A stretch of DNA of 64,000 nt from Verpa conica (Eukaryota; Ascomycota; Pezizomycetes; Pezizales; Morchellaceae). This document shows positions 35,152 to 50,345 of the stretch, one piece after another. How positions within the stretch are numbered: the stretch's first letter is position 1; every line of letters begins with the position of its first letter. Location of the stretch: assembly GCA_033030425.1 (NCBI GenBank), contig JAUFSD010000007.1:1674001-1738000 (forward strand), written 5' to 3'. Made by a program: the position numbers and the translations under genes. Under the pieces are notes generated by a model that worked only from the letters and a program-made list of their open reading frames with translations, did not search any database and was not told the origin of the DNA.

Positions 35152-36151
35152 ATGTCTTCTAAACACAACCCTAAGCATTACACTACCGCAAGATCCCGCA
35201 CACCCTCCCCCTCTGCCTCCCAAGACACCATAACAGAAAAGACACAAACCCTTCTAAAAATCCGCGAAAATAGTAAATGCTGGCTCTGCAACCGTACCGG
35301 CACCCACATCGCACACGTTATACCCCGCAAAGACACCACCCTACTCAATACATACATCACACACGGCCTCCTACCGGTTGAATACTCACCCTACACCCTT
35401 ACGAATCTCCTCCTACTATGCACGAGCTGTAACCGTGGTTTTAGCACTACAGGAACACCCGCGTGGACACTGTTGCCAACGGAACTAGACGCTTTTGTGC
35501 GTGAAGAGAAAGAATTCCAGAAACGGCGTGAGAAGGCCGCGGTGGATGGGGTAGTACTTTCCCGGACGCTGGGGTCTTGTGAAGAGGTTTGTCGGGTTGT
35601 TTTTTTCTCGCTTTGGGTGGTGAGTAACGTCTTGGTAGATACTTTATACACGTTACTCGATTCGTCAGGATTGTGTCCCACAAACGCTGTTTCGGGAATG
35701 TCCGCAGAAGCTCTGGGCTGGGAACCCAGTCACTGCTATCCTCCGGAGCCAGGCTATTATCTCTAAGTATCCCTGTGCATTGGACGATGGAGGCGTTCCG
35801 GAGGATGTTATGCGGGCTCTCTATGAGTTGTTATGGTTATACTCTCTGCCACCCCCGTTTATTGCGGTGGTGGGCGGCGGCGGTGTAGATTTACTCCAGG
35901 TCGAGCCCGAAGCGCCGGGGGAAATTCTTAGAAGTGATAAATACCCTCCTGAGAATACGCTGGGGTTTAGCTCAATCGACATCACTACTGGTTCAAGCGG
36001 TAGGCAGGGGTCTAGGTATGAGTGCTCGTCGTCGTCGGTGTATAGCTGTGATAGTGATTTTTTATTCGGCTGTGGGAGGTGGGTGTTTGGGCCGGATTAT
36101 ACGGCGAATGATCTGGTTCGGTATGCATGTGGAATAACGCATAATGCGTGA
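35152..36151 (+). CDS. Fungal HNH-type (HNH_2-like) protein
   Basis: Two exons, 35152-35619 and 35669-36151, with a 49-nt intron, give 316 residues. Near residues 41-46 there is KCWLCNRTG, then THIAHVIPRKD (the His-containing start of the HNH fold), then NLLLLCTSCNRGFS, then PAWTLLPTELDAFVREEKEF. This order is that of fungal HNH_2-type proteins; two Cys-x2-Cys pairs could bind a structural zinc. The second exon carries KLWAGNPVTAIL, YELLWLYSLPP and a terminal WVFGPDYTANDLVRYA block seen in lineage-specific members. A nuclease role is possible but unproven for this group, and the active-site His after the second CxxC seems replaced by Asn. The segment just before the intron (VCRVVFFSLWV) is the least certain; an additional intron there is possible. 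Confidence 0.7.
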
Positions 36152-39100
36152 GTAGCAGCTTGTGGGTTAGTGTTTTTTAATTGTAGGGTGTTGGAAAGGG
36201 TGTTGGGCGAAGTCGCACGAGGGGGGTAAGATTTTTGTTGGTTACTAGCTGTGTAAAGGTTTATACTCTAGTATTGTATATATATAATAAATGGGACCTG
36301 CGTGGGTTAATGAAATGCCAAGATAAGTATAAACTAGTTTGGTGTTCTTATTGTATAAATTATATTACCCCCAGAACCTAGTCTCGTGCCCAGCCCCATT
36401 ATTTGCTGCGCAGCACCGTAGGGTCTGGAGCAGTAAAGTTCCGAGAAATCTCGGGGGTATCTCCGAAAACCTCCGGACCCCTCGGGGGATTGGGCTGGCT
36501 CGGGGGGGCTCGGGAGGTCTTTTGACCTCCAAAGGCACTTAGGTTTGTGTGATGGCTTCATACAGATGTAAGTACCTAATTTCTGCCGAAAATCCCCAAA
36601 ACACCCCGACCTGCTGGGGCTTTCAAGTAAGCTCGGGGGTTTTCCTTGGCTAGCTCGGCCTTTTAAAGGTACTTAGGTCTGTGTGGGACAACCACACAAA
36701 GGTAAGTACCAAATTTTCCCCGAAAGCCCCCCGAGAGAAATACCCCCGAAAAAAAGAATTGGGCAAGCTCGGAGGGGTTAGCACACCAGACCCTACGGTG
36801 CTGCGCAGCAAATAATGGGGCTGGGCACGAGACTACCCAGAACCATACCAATTATTTATTTGTGTAGTACTGGTTTATACCACTAAATAGGGTAAGTAGG
36901 ATATATCAACTCATCTACTAACCCATGAATATTCGTTAGTGGGCTCGAGTATCTATAAAGTTCATTCCTAAACAGTATAGGCTATCTGTAAATCTCTACT
37001 AAGGGCTCAGGGAACTAGAAATTCTTTTCCCCTGAGGTATAAGATTCCCTTAGGGACGTGGAGCTGTGGGAATAGTGTAATAATAGGCGTATAACTGAGA
37101 TCTATCGATATAATTTCTCATACCACTGGAGCTAGTTCCACGCTTTATGGGAAATCGCTCGGAACTCGGACTGGAACTAGATGGGTTAGGCTAGAGGCCT
37201 GTAGAGTGCCTAACCCTAGAACTGGCATAGTTGCACCTAACTACGAAGAGTTACCCGGAATAGCAGTTAGATACAGCACAACCGCCGTATAAGGGATCGA
37301 GTTATAAGAATAATCACCTTGTAAGGGTACGCACTCCCGACCAGACAGAGATTACTTTGTGTGTAGTGAGCCTTTTCTATAATGATATAATACTACTCCA
37401 GTTTCATATTCTTATAGGGCGATCTCGCTGTAGTAGGGAATTTCCATTCCCTTCCCTTCCCTTCCCTTTCTTCTCCCATCCCCGCTACGTCTCTATAGAA
37501 TGATACAACCTCTTGAGCAACATCAATCTCGACCTATTTTCAGATTTCAGAAACCCAGTCCAGCATGTCAATGCAGCTATGGATGAGGTCTCAAGGGCTC
37601 TCAATTTACCGCTGGCTGGGCAAGGCAGGGTTATCATTCGGCTTCTCTAATAGATCTAAGATACTATCTAGCAGATAAAAGGCGATATCCAATATATCCG
37701 TGTAGAGTAGGTAAACCCTTACCCATCAGGTATCCTCGTAACTAATCCGTAAGCGATTCTAGACAAGACTTGCTGTCGATAAAGCTGTTCAACAGCGGGG
37801 CTCGTGACCATGAGCCAAGTAGGTACCCACAGAGAGTGCCGATCGAGTATCCCCTCTTGTCGGATACGAAGGCTTCGCTCTCAATTATGACGGGTAGGTT
37901 CACCAGTCAAAGTGATGTTATCCAATGCTTACAGATTGATAGTTTCCGAGTGTCACGCGGCTGCCACCCGTTTGGGACTCCTCCCACTTCCAGCGAATAC
38001 CTTGGTGAGGGATAGGCGTAGGCAGATTGCCGAGTATCTAGGAGTCTCTTTGCGTTGACGATAGATGACGCTATTCCAAGTTACCTGGGCGAGGTGCCCG
38101 GTTGGGATACTTGCCGAGAGAAAGGGTGAGTACTTTCTCTGTACGCGGCTTGAGTGAGCGTGGAAGTATACTGATATAGTATACTCTCTCTATAAGAATA
38201 TGCATTCTCGGTCCTAACCAGATTAGCAAGGTTACATTTCCTCTATTTGTAAGAATATTCACCTTATAAAGGTACCGAGGTTCGGTCCCAAGCGTATCTT
38301 AGGGAGTCTATTGTAGTAGATTATTAAAATAAGTGATTTTATCACATTGGCGATCCGTGTATTAAATACTTATACTTCTTGAAGCGTCTCCTTCTCTGAG
38401 TGCATAGTAGTTGCACTGACCGCTCGCACATGAATGGTAAAAAGATATCTATAGTGTATATTGTAATTGGGTATGAGTATTGGCTTTATTTACGTACTGT
38501 TTATAATATTTCGGAGTGGGCTTTTTTTCACAAGTAGGAAGTTCTAACTCGCTGTATAATAACTTGGGGTCGCCAGAAAATTTATTTTGATGAACGACCT
38601 GAATATTTCGAGAAAGATATAGGGTTGGAAGTAAGATTTATTATCCAAAACCGTATCTGAGGTACCTTCTTCGCCTCCTCTAGCTTCGCTGATATCAATG
38701 CCCAATAGTCTAGGTCGGCCACCCAACCAACTCTAGCCCCATAAAATATATTAGGCCACTGTATAATCCGCTAGTTATCCAACACAACACCGATGATTTA
38801 GATAGTGGATATACTCATGGTTGTCAAGTATTACCAGAACACGGTAACAGGGCACCATGTCACTCACTGATACACAAGGCGAGATCAAGCCCTCTAAGAC
38901 GATGGGTCTTTAGCAGTACGTCGAATTTCGTTCAATTGAGGGCTAAAGAAACACAATTTCTAGATTTAACTAACAGCACGAGCCGATATGTGTCATTTTC
39001 CCAATTACGCCGGAAACGCTTGACGGATACGGGTATGGGAATTGGCCTTGAAATATCTAAGTTGATTGAAGTTGATCGCAGCCGCAGCGTTTATAGTATA

Positions 39101-39702
39101 CTCGGCTGTATCTTCGTTTTCTATACCGCGCACAGCTCAAATTTAGATCGCTATATTTACTAAAAGAACTCATTCCACTATCTATGGTACTGAAACTCCT
39201 ACTGACTATTTAGAGAGACAATAGACAATAACTTGAGGGTCTTTTTTTCTTTCTTTCCTGCCTTTCTTTGAAATTCTCTGGGTTTTTTCTCACATATTTC
39301 TCTAGTGTTTATGAATAATAATCTCACATGATCTTTTTTACTTTCGCTTCTTATAATATCGATTTTCTATTGCCATGATGTTTGAGTCGTACAGGCTTCC
39401 GTAGTACGGGGTGGGACTCCGTCATAGATCTGTGTAATAAAATTGTTTATATGGAGCACAGTGCACTTGAGTGAGTAGGTCCCACATCGAAAACCGGATA
39501 AATAGAAAAGACTCAATACTGATGATTGTTCATGAAATGACTTGAAATACACTCGACTCCAGACTAGCTACCTTCGTTTGCATGAAAAACTAAAAGAAAG
39601 AAGAAAGGAAAAAGCAAAGGAAAAAAGAAAGAAGAAAATTGCCTTCACTACATCGTAGTTCAGTCCTTCGCAACAAAAAAAAATCGCACAAAACAGGCTT
39701 GC
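36152..39702. other. Gene-poor region with a Mutator-type MITE
   Basis: About 3.5 kb with no supportable gene. Besides the MITE at 36379-36835 it shows a (CCCTT)n run near 37447-37468 and T/A runs near 39240-39260. Short open frames (for example 37770-38015 and 38936-39163) have no domain resemblance. Confidence 0.6.
36379..36835. mobile_element. 457-bp Mutator-type MITE with 50-bp perfect TIRs and 9-bp target duplication
   Basis: Positions 36379-36428 and 36786-36835 are perfect 50-bp inverted repeats starting TAGTCTCGTGCCCAGCCCCA. The element is bracketed by the direct duplication CCCAGAACC at 36370-36378 and 36836-36844. A 9-bp duplication with long terminal repeats is the signature of Mutator-like (MULE) elements. 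The interior is G/C-rich at the ends and non-coding. It contains two diverged direct copies of a block of about 60 bp beginning CACTTAGGTTTGTGTG (36534) and TACTTAGGTCTGTGTG (36669). Perfect repeats imply recent movement, with transposase supplied from elsewhere. Confidence 0.92.
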
Positions 39703-42434
<2,732 letters not shown>

Positions 42435-43136
42435 TGTGTCTGTGTTTCCCGATCAAAGTGTCGTTGCTGAAGGTCGGTATGTTGCCCGAGGCTGCGATGT
42501 TTGAACATGGAGGGTGGTGTGTTGGCGCTCTCTGGTCGGGGGAGGCGCGGTTGTCTCAAGCTCAATGGCTTGTGTAACAGTAGTTCACGAATCAATGGCC
42601 ATCACGCCGCGGGGTATATCGTAGAGACTTGTCCGAAGATGTGTATTTGGGAGCTATCTAGAGTATATAGAAGCTGTAAAAGTATCTAAAGGGGAACGAT
42701 TGATGCTATTCACAGTAGGATTTTCTGGTTAGTCTGCCGTGTCAGTACATTACTTCCTGATGTGAAAACCCGTTGTAGCCCGGCCCATATTTAGGCGGTA
42801 GATTTAGGCGGTAGACTTTATTCCCCAGCGGGTATATTTTGTTTGGATATTTCCTATTAATGTGTATTCCCGTGTAGCTCACGAAAAAAGCTAGACTCCA
42901 CCGTACCTTCATGCCTAAGGTCATGAAGGTAGTATATTGTTAATCAATACAACTCAACCCAAAAAAGACATAAAAGCAAAAAGCTTCAACCATTAAACCA
43001 ACCCCACAAAGAAGAAAGAAAAAAAAATCAATCGTTACAACCACCAACCCCAACCCCAACAATACAAAAGCTACAAAAAAACGTAAGCAAAGAAAACTCC
43101 TATACCAAATCTATCATACCCGCCTTCGATAAAAAA
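42435..43136. other. Spacer between KNL1 3' end and kinase-ankyrin 5' end
   Basis: 700 bp between two minus-strand genes. It holds the kinase promoter and the SPC7 3' end. No gene was seen. Confidence 0.5.
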
Positions 43137-46100
43137 CTATACCTTCGTAGGAACACCCACCCCACCTCTCCTCTTCCCTTCTAGACACCTCCCTACTACA
43201 CTCTCGACTACACCCCTCCATGCTCCTTCCTCCTTCTCACCCCCTCCAAGTGCCTTCCCGACGAACTCGTTTACAGCTTCAGCATTCACACCTCCGTACA
43301 GCACCTTTGCTCCACTCTTGACGTTCAATTGTGTATCCACCACGACTTCAATCACAACCTTGGAGCGGATCTCGGGGACGAGAACTTTAATTGTGACTTT
43401 GAGTTCTTCAGGGTTCTCCTTATTTTGGGAAAGTGTAGTCGGGTACCATCTCCGCACCTTCCTGATCTCATCTGCAGTGGAAAGGCAGCGACGCCAAAAT
43501 ACATCAATTTCGCTGAGGGTGGACTTAAGGGATCGCTTTACGGTAGCGTCCGCTAGATGTAAATTGAGCCGGGTGATGAAGAAGTCTCGCTCTATATCTT
43601 GTAGTGGGAGAGGATCAGAGGGCTTAGTAATGGCGGGTACGATGTACTCCACAGTTGTAGCCTGAGCACTAGTTGCATCCCATTTAACATGGAGCTGTTT
43701 AAGGAACACCAGCTCAACAGTAGTGCCATTAACAGCAGTGATGGACCATCCGAACTTGTTTTCGAGGTCGGTAACTTTGCTCTTCCAGGTTGCAACTTCG
43801 TCCTCGCTCCATCCACGGTTCATCTCCTTGACACGTTCAGCCTCCTCAATGCATTCCTGCAGCACCGCCTTCCGCTTCTCCTTGATCTCAATCTGAGCAT
43901 TGACTTCTGCAACCTCCTGTTGCCGTTTCGCGAGTTTCTGCTTCACCTCCTCGATGCGTTGGGTAACGGTCTTAAGATTATCCCTCGCCAGGCTCAGCTG
44001 CTCTTTATCATCGCTATCAATTCTCCTCTTCACCTCCTCCATCCTCTCGGCCGTCTTCTTTGCTGTCTCAAACCGTTCCTTCAACCCCGGCAACACACTC
44101 TCCGCTGCCTTCTTCCCCTCCTCTAGAGCCCCCTCATCCAGTTTCATCCCCTTGAGGTTGTCTTCCAAAGCGGATTTAACACCTTCAAGTAGCTGCTGTC
44201 GCCACTCGTACCAGATCCCTTTGGCGAGGAGACGGGCATGGGTCTTGACATTTTTGAACTGGGTATCCATGATCACCTTCACATCTGGTGGGGCATCCAT
44301 GTACTCTCTGAATAGGAGCGGGTTCTCTTCGAGTGTGTCTTGTTCGATCTCCTTAACGACATCACGCCCCTCCTTAATATACTTCTTGAGCTCGCGGCAG
44401 GAGTGTTGGAAGAGATCAAGCATAGGAACTGTGCATGCGCCAGCAGTGACACAATCCGCCATTGATGCCTCCGGCTCATCCTCACCAGTACTACGGCGAC
44501 CCCGGCGAAGCTCAAGACCCGGAAATCCAGTAGGGCGGCGCTTAGTGGTTGTGAGGCCGTCGAGGAAGCTGATACTAGTCATGGACAAGAACTGTTGCAG
44601 GGTGAGTTTTGGTTCCTCCTCTTCCTCTTCAAACGACTCTTCTTCCTCTACCACATCCATTTTATCCTCCTGGGGCTTTGGTGGGGGCGCCATAGGACTA
44701 CTGGCTATAACCGGTTCGGGCGCAATCATGACCTTCTTTTTCGGCGTCCTTCCTTGACCCGGGGTTGGAAGACTTGGTGCCTTCTCAAACTCAAAGCCCC
44801 TCTTTGCCGGTGACATAGCTCCATATTCAAGACTCTTCCGCCTCTTTCCACCGCCAAGGTAGCTGGCCATGTCCTCTTCTCTCTCACGCTTCCCTTGGCC
44901 TTGCAGCAACGCACCATATGCCAAACTCTTCCTAGACGCCTTTCTAGGTGTGAGTAGCTCAATCCGACTCTTAAGATCCAACCCCTTACGGCGTTCTATC
45001 TCTTGCTCCATCGCTTTCCTCTCCTCCTCCCTATCTGCAGCTTCATCCTCTTTACTTGCCTTCAGCAGGTCCCTTGGGATAGCAACTGGTGAGAATGGAA
45101 GTGTATTCTCGCCAATACTCTTCCTGCTCGAGAGTTTCGCTGCAACACGGGGCGATCCAAGACCAGGCTGGTTAATTCCAGTTCCCTTAGTGCTCGGTGA
45201 TCCGGCACGGTTGTTAGGGGTGCTCGCGTGCTTGAATGGTGAAGGTGAAGTTGGGAAGCCAACGGCTTTCTTGGCGCTGAGCGAGAATCCATGACTGGTG
45301 ACTTGGCGAAGTGGAGTCTGGATCATTGGGGTGTGCTTGCTGGGTGTCTTTGGGCGCGGTAGGACAACGGGAGTTGCTTGTTCGGGGGGGGTATGTGGTT
45401 GTGGAGTAGCAACTTTCTTTTGGGGAGTCGCAAATACGAACATAGGCTTTTCGGTGGTCTTTAGTGGCTCAACCTTGGGGGTTGCGACTGTAGGTGTTTC
45501 GGCCTTCTTCTTGCCCTGACTCTTGGGTGTTGCTGTCTTTGACTTAGGTGTTGCTACCTTTCGGGTTGGTGTTTGCCTCTTCTGAACTGGAGTCTCTAAC
45601 TTTTGGGCTAGAGTCTCTACTTTCTGGGCTGGAGTCTCGACTTTCTGCACTGGAGTCTCGACTTTTTGCACCGGAGTAGCAACCTTCTGTACGGGCTCTT
45701 CTACAGCCTCTTCAACCTTCTCTTGCTGCATTTCTAAACTCTTCCTAGCAGCCGCACTCTGTCTTGTAACTCTCCCCTCACTAGCCACGCTTGCCGCACT
45801 ACTCCTCCTACTACTCGTGCGTCTCTTTACCGGAGTCGGAGTTCCCATCTCCTTTACCTCCTCCACCGGAGCTGCCTTAGGAATTGACGCAGGCACCCAT
45901 TCATCTTGCTTTGTAGCAGAGTTTGTATTAGAAGTAGGGCGAGAATTGTTCGCAGAAGGTAGGATAGACCCAATAGCAGTAGTAATATCCATAGTGATTC
46001 CATCCATATCCACATCACCATCCTCATCTTCACTATCTTCTTGCAAGCCCTGGTCACGACCAGGGAACGTTGATGTTGGTGGTGCTTCCTCCTGTTTAGA

Positions 46101-48131
46101 AAGGATACCGCCAACAGCAACGGTGAAATCCATATCTCCACCTTCTTCTTCATCTTCCTCATTCTCCTCAGGCTTTCCCTGTTTCTGAGCCTCCTGCTGT
46201 TTAGCCCACTCTGCACCACTCATCAACTTTCCCCCACCTCCATTCTTTGCGAGGGAGCTTCTCCTTCCAGGTTTAGCCCCACCCCCACCAATAATGCCAC
46301 CGAGGACTGAGGTGAACTCCATCGTCATCTCTTCGTTCCCTATGTCTGAGGATGCAGGCGAGGATGCAAAACGTGCTGAGGGCTGAGGAGCAGAGATGAT
46401 ACCGCCAACTGGACGAGTCATATCCATATCCATTGTCATATCCTCTCCCTCTATAGGCGAAGAAGATCGAGGGGCCGGTGCTGGAGCAGCTTTTGACAGA
46501 ATACCACCGATAGCGACGGTCATGTCCATTGTCATACCCATGTCATCGTCTTCCTCTGCCGTTTGTTGTACTAGGGCGGGAGTAGGTACAGGAGAAGGGG
46601 GCGCAAAGAAACCTAGTGATTTCCTCGTCGCACGTTGTAGAGCATTGGCTGCACTGGTAAGGATTCCGCCAATGGGGCGTGTCATCTCCATTGTCATGTC
46701 CATCGCCGCTTCCTGTTCTTCCTCAGCGTAGGGGTTTGTAAATGAAGGGATAACACCACCAATGGCACGAGTGATCTCCATTGTCATTTCACCACCATCA
46801 TCTTCGTTATCTGATCCTACTGCTGGGAGAGTGGGGTACTCTACGGCCGCAGAAGAGGGAAGAAGGCCACCAACCGCACGTGTCATCTCCATTGTCATCT
46901 CACCGCCCTCCTCGTCCTCTTGGGGCGCAGCGGGGGTTTCCTTCTCCTCTTCGTCTGATGTGGGGTCCTCTACTGTCTCTGTTCCACCCTCCAGTTTCCA
47001 GGCTTTGCGGTTCCCAAATGCTTTGAATGCACCGGTAACATCGTCATCTGCCATATCCATAGTCAGATCACCAACAGTCTCATCCCCTCCCATCGTCATG
47101 AACGTGCGGTCCTCTCCACCAGCTTCTCCATCACTGTCAGAGTCCGAGCCAAGACTATCGCTGTCAGAGTCGGCAGTCGGCATTCCAGCAAAAGGACTCT
47201 GTGCACTCTCTGGAGATGAGGAGAATGGGGACGAGAATCCAGCGGGGGAGTCGAAATTCTTCTTCTGTACTGCACCCATAGGTGTTACTGGGTCTTGTCC
47301 CCCGGCGAGTGAGTCTGGTAGACGAACGGGTGAGTTGTCGGCTATTACTGATGCTGTCGCTGTGGGTGTTGCTTCAATCGTGCTAAGATTCCCGGGGCCC
47401 CTATTCGCTGGTGTGCTGGCTGTGCTCCCACTACTTGAGGAACTCGGGGTCCCGGTTCCACCGTGGTAGTATTCGACGACATCCCAAGTGTGTAGTGTTG
47501 CCTCCGGGGCGAATGAGACTCTTCGGTTGCCGAGTGATTGTCGGCGGGCAGCACGGGCGGCGAGGATCTCGGAGCGGCGTTGCTGCTCCTCTTCTGTGCG
47601 GACAGGGATTGTGGTTGGTGGTGGGGGGTTGAAGTTGAGTGCGCTCGAGGAGGAAGCGGCGGTGGGTTTGGGCTTGTTGGCGGGTGGGTTGGTGGGTGCC
47701 ATAGTGAATGCGGGGACGGAGGGGGTGGTGCGGCGAGAACGGTGGGCCGGGATTGGTTTGATGGGTGAGAGGGGGAGTGTTGGTTTTAGGATTGATTTTA
47801 CTGTGGCTGCTGGTGCGAGCTAGGAGAAGGGTTGGTTAGTTAGTATTAGATACAGCAGCGGTGGATGAGTAGAGAGAGAGTTGGGTAAACATACAGATTC
47901 CCGTCTCCCGTTCCCGTTTCCACTTTTTAATCCGTTCTCGGCATTCAGCGTGTCAAGACCCCCAGGCCCTAAACTCTTTGACCGTGACTTCTTCTTGGGC
48001 TTCTGTGATACTGTTGTTGAGGAATTCTCCTTGTTTACTTCAGTGGTGCTTGTGATGGCATTTGTGGGCATTACAGCAATGGACTTGCGGGAGCGGCGTT
48101 GCCTCGGGGGTGGGGGGTCGGCAGGAGGCAT
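43137..48131 (-). CDS. SPC7: Spc7/Spc105/KNL1 outer-kinetochore scaffold
   Basis: Two exons, 47895-48131 and 43137-47819, give 1639 residues. Near the N-terminus are the two protein-phosphatase-1 docking motifs, SILK (88-91) and RVSF (179-182). Between about residues 325 and 715 lie nine MELT-type repeats with the consensus MTM[DE]MTxxxGGI[LI]. In this family these are phosphorylated by Mps1 and then recruit Bub3-Bub1. A Lys/Thr/Pro repeat (KVETPVQ type) follows around 790-830. The conserved Spc7 domain begins at about 1170 with LTLQQFLSMTSISFLDGL, continues as a long coiled coil (about 1290-1420) and ends in the RWD-containing C-terminus that binds Mis12. It functions at the kinetochore in chromosome attachment and the spindle checkpoint. 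Confidence 0.95.
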
Positions 48132-48569
48132 TGGTTGTTGTTTGCGCGGGTAGTTGGCGGGGTGACTATTTTCTTTGAAGGGGACTACACATGTGGTGGG
48201 ACTCTCTACTCCCTTATGTTGTCGGAGTGGGAGTGGTCGCGATGGTGGTGGTGTTTGTTATTGTTTTGATTGTCAGATGGGGTAATTAACCGCGTTGCAA
48301 CTCATCTTGCATCTCTCTCAATACATTATCTAATCTAATCTATCTCTCCATCTCATCTAATCTATAATCTATATCTACTCCCCTAACCCCCCCTTCTCCC
48401 TAGGGCTTAAACCCTCCCCTCCACAGTCCCACCCCACACACATCCCCATGCAACATCAACGCATCACCAAACGCCCACCCACCCATACCAAACCGCCAAA
48501 AGAATATCACGACAATCCGACCGACCGACCCCGCCACTGTCAAAGTACACACAGTAAAATCACCCAACC
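48132..48569. promoter_or_regulatory. Divergent promoter, SPC7 / RPS11
   Basis: 438 bp shared upstream region of a kinetochore gene and a ribosomal-protein gene. It is C/T-rich on the plus strand from about 48290 towards RPS11. No other feature. Confidence 0.55.
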
Positions 48570-49366
48570 ATGGCCACCGAACTGACAGTCCAATCTGAGC
48601 GTGCTTTCCAGAAGCAGCCTCACATCTTCCTCGCCAGCAAGACTCGTCCCGCGAAGCGTAGGATCGGAAAGGGTGGTAGGAGATGGTATAAGGATATCGG
48701 ATTGGGGTTCAAGACTCCCAAGAATGCCATTGAGGGGAATTACATCGGTTAGTTATTTTTTTTTCCCTCCCTCTCTTATTTTATATTTTAGTTGGGGTGG
48801 GTGGGGGGAATATTAGTTATGGAAATTCGAGAAAACCACGAAATATATATATATATAAAAAGAGATAAAGAACCAATTTATACAACAAAACAAACTAACC
48901 ATACATAGACAAAAAGTGCCCCTTCACCGGCCTCATCTCCATCCGTGGCCGTATCCTAACCGGCACCGTCGTCTCCACAAAGATGCACCGCACCCTCATC
49001 ATCCGTCGTGAATACCTCCACTACATCCCCAAATACAACCGTTACGAGAAGCGTCACAAGAACCTCGCCGCCCACGTCTCACCCGCTTTCCGTGTCGAGG
49101 AAGGTGATCAGGTTACCGTCGGCCAGTGCAGACCTCTATCCAAGACTGTTTGTTCCCTCCCCTCCCTCTCTGCTTTGAGAGAAAAAAAAACATGATACTT
49201 GAGAAGAGCTACGGGGCAGATATTGTGTTTTACTTTATCGAGACCCCCCTCGAGTACTTGAAACCCTGTTAGAAATGTGCTGATTGGTGTATTATAGGTT
49301 CGTTTCAATGTCCTTCGTGTTCTCCCGCGTACTGGAAAGGCGACAAAGGCGTTCCAGAAGTTTTAG
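48570..49366 (+). CDS. RPS11: 40S ribosomal protein S11 (uS17)
   Basis: Three exons, 48570-48747, 48909-49147 and 49298-49366, give 161 residues, the usual length for eukaryotic S11. [20 protein letters not shown] at the N-terminus, [40 protein letters not shown] and the C-terminal [14 protein letters not shown] are all characteristic. It is a component of the small ribosomal subunit near the 5' domain of 18S rRNA. Introns are 161 and 150 nt, longer than elsewhere in the window, as is frequent in ribosomal-protein genes. Confidence 0.97.
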
Positions 49367-49927
49367 ATTGTTATTCGGTCCTTTTTTTCTTCTCTCTCTC
49401 TACCTCTCTAGTATTTCTCTACAATAAAAAAAATAGGGAATATTCGGCTCATCATGAATATGCGGACAAAAAGTGATCAACGAGGGTTACATTACGTGTG
49501 TGTCTGTGCCAGGTCTGGGGAATTGTATTTTTTTTTTCCGGGAAAAATACAATACAAAAGAAGAACGAAGAAATCTAGTCTGTTTTTCTGGTGGTGGTGG
49601 TGGTGTGGCGTTTTATTTTATTTTTATATGTGAATACGGCGTAGCGTGGAAAAAAGTTGGAATGTGAATATGGAATTTTTATTTTTGCAGGGGGAATAAG
49701 AAGCTTCTGTGAGCTCTGGGGGATTGGGATGGGGACGCATTGTAGATAACCCACTTCAAGGCTCCAGGAATAACAAATGCTTCTATAAGACCCATTATTC
49801 ACACCCAATCACTCGGATACCACAACTATTAACCCCCATCTCCCCCCAATTAAGATTACCCCCCATCTACATCCTCCGCCTCAACCTTCACTTCAACTTT
49901 CACCTCAACCCCCTTAAGCCCCTTTAG
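49367..49927. other. Convergent intergenic region RPS11 / NAA38
   Basis: 560 bp between two convergent genes, with T/A runs and a GGT tandem (49591-49604). No gene was recognised. Confidence 0.5.
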
Positions 49928-50345
49928 TCAATGCCCACTCCCACTCCCACTCGCACTCGCACTCCCACTCCCACCCCCGCTTCCACCCCTCTCTTCAACC
50001 TCAACCTTGACAACATGGTTCCCGGGCACAACCACAAGGCCAATATACCGACTCTTCAAATCCATCTTAACCCTCTCTGCAGCCGCCGCCACCTCCGCCA
50101 CCGCCGCTGTGAGCTCTACAGGCGTCGGGTATCTGTACTCGTGGGTCTGTGCGAGAATTAAGTTTTTATCCTACCGCTGTTAGTACTGTTTTCACCAGAG
50201 AGACAAGAGAGACAAGAGAGAGTACCTTGTCAGTGCATTTTAGCTCCCCGACAAAGACACGCGTGTCGGTGGTGGTTACGCGGAGGGTTTTCGAGATGAA
50301 GGATTGGAGGAAGGGTGATGGAGTGGGTGTTGTGTCGTAGTCCAT
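49928..50345 (-). CDS. NAA38: NatC auxiliary subunit Naa38/Mak31-like LSM-domain protein
   Basis: Two exons, 50226-50345 and 49928-50170, with a 55-nt phase-0 intron, give 120 residues; no single open frame covers it. The Sm1 motif is formed across the junction: TRVFVGELKCTDK then DKNLILAQTHEY. The Sm2 motif is SRYIGLVVVPGNHVVKVEVE. The CTDxDxNLILAQ pattern is typical of LSMD1/Naa38, the Sm-like subunit of the N-terminal acetyltransferase NatC. The C-terminus is a Gly/Ser/Ala tail encoded by an imperfect ACTCCC/ACTCGC tandem at 49934-49980, so its length is likely variable. The gene is divergent from PIL1. Confidence 0.82.

Noticed and set aside
36339..36851. Short frames over the MITE ends encoding similar peptides
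   Set aside because: Similarity is explained by the inverted terminal repeats; not genes.
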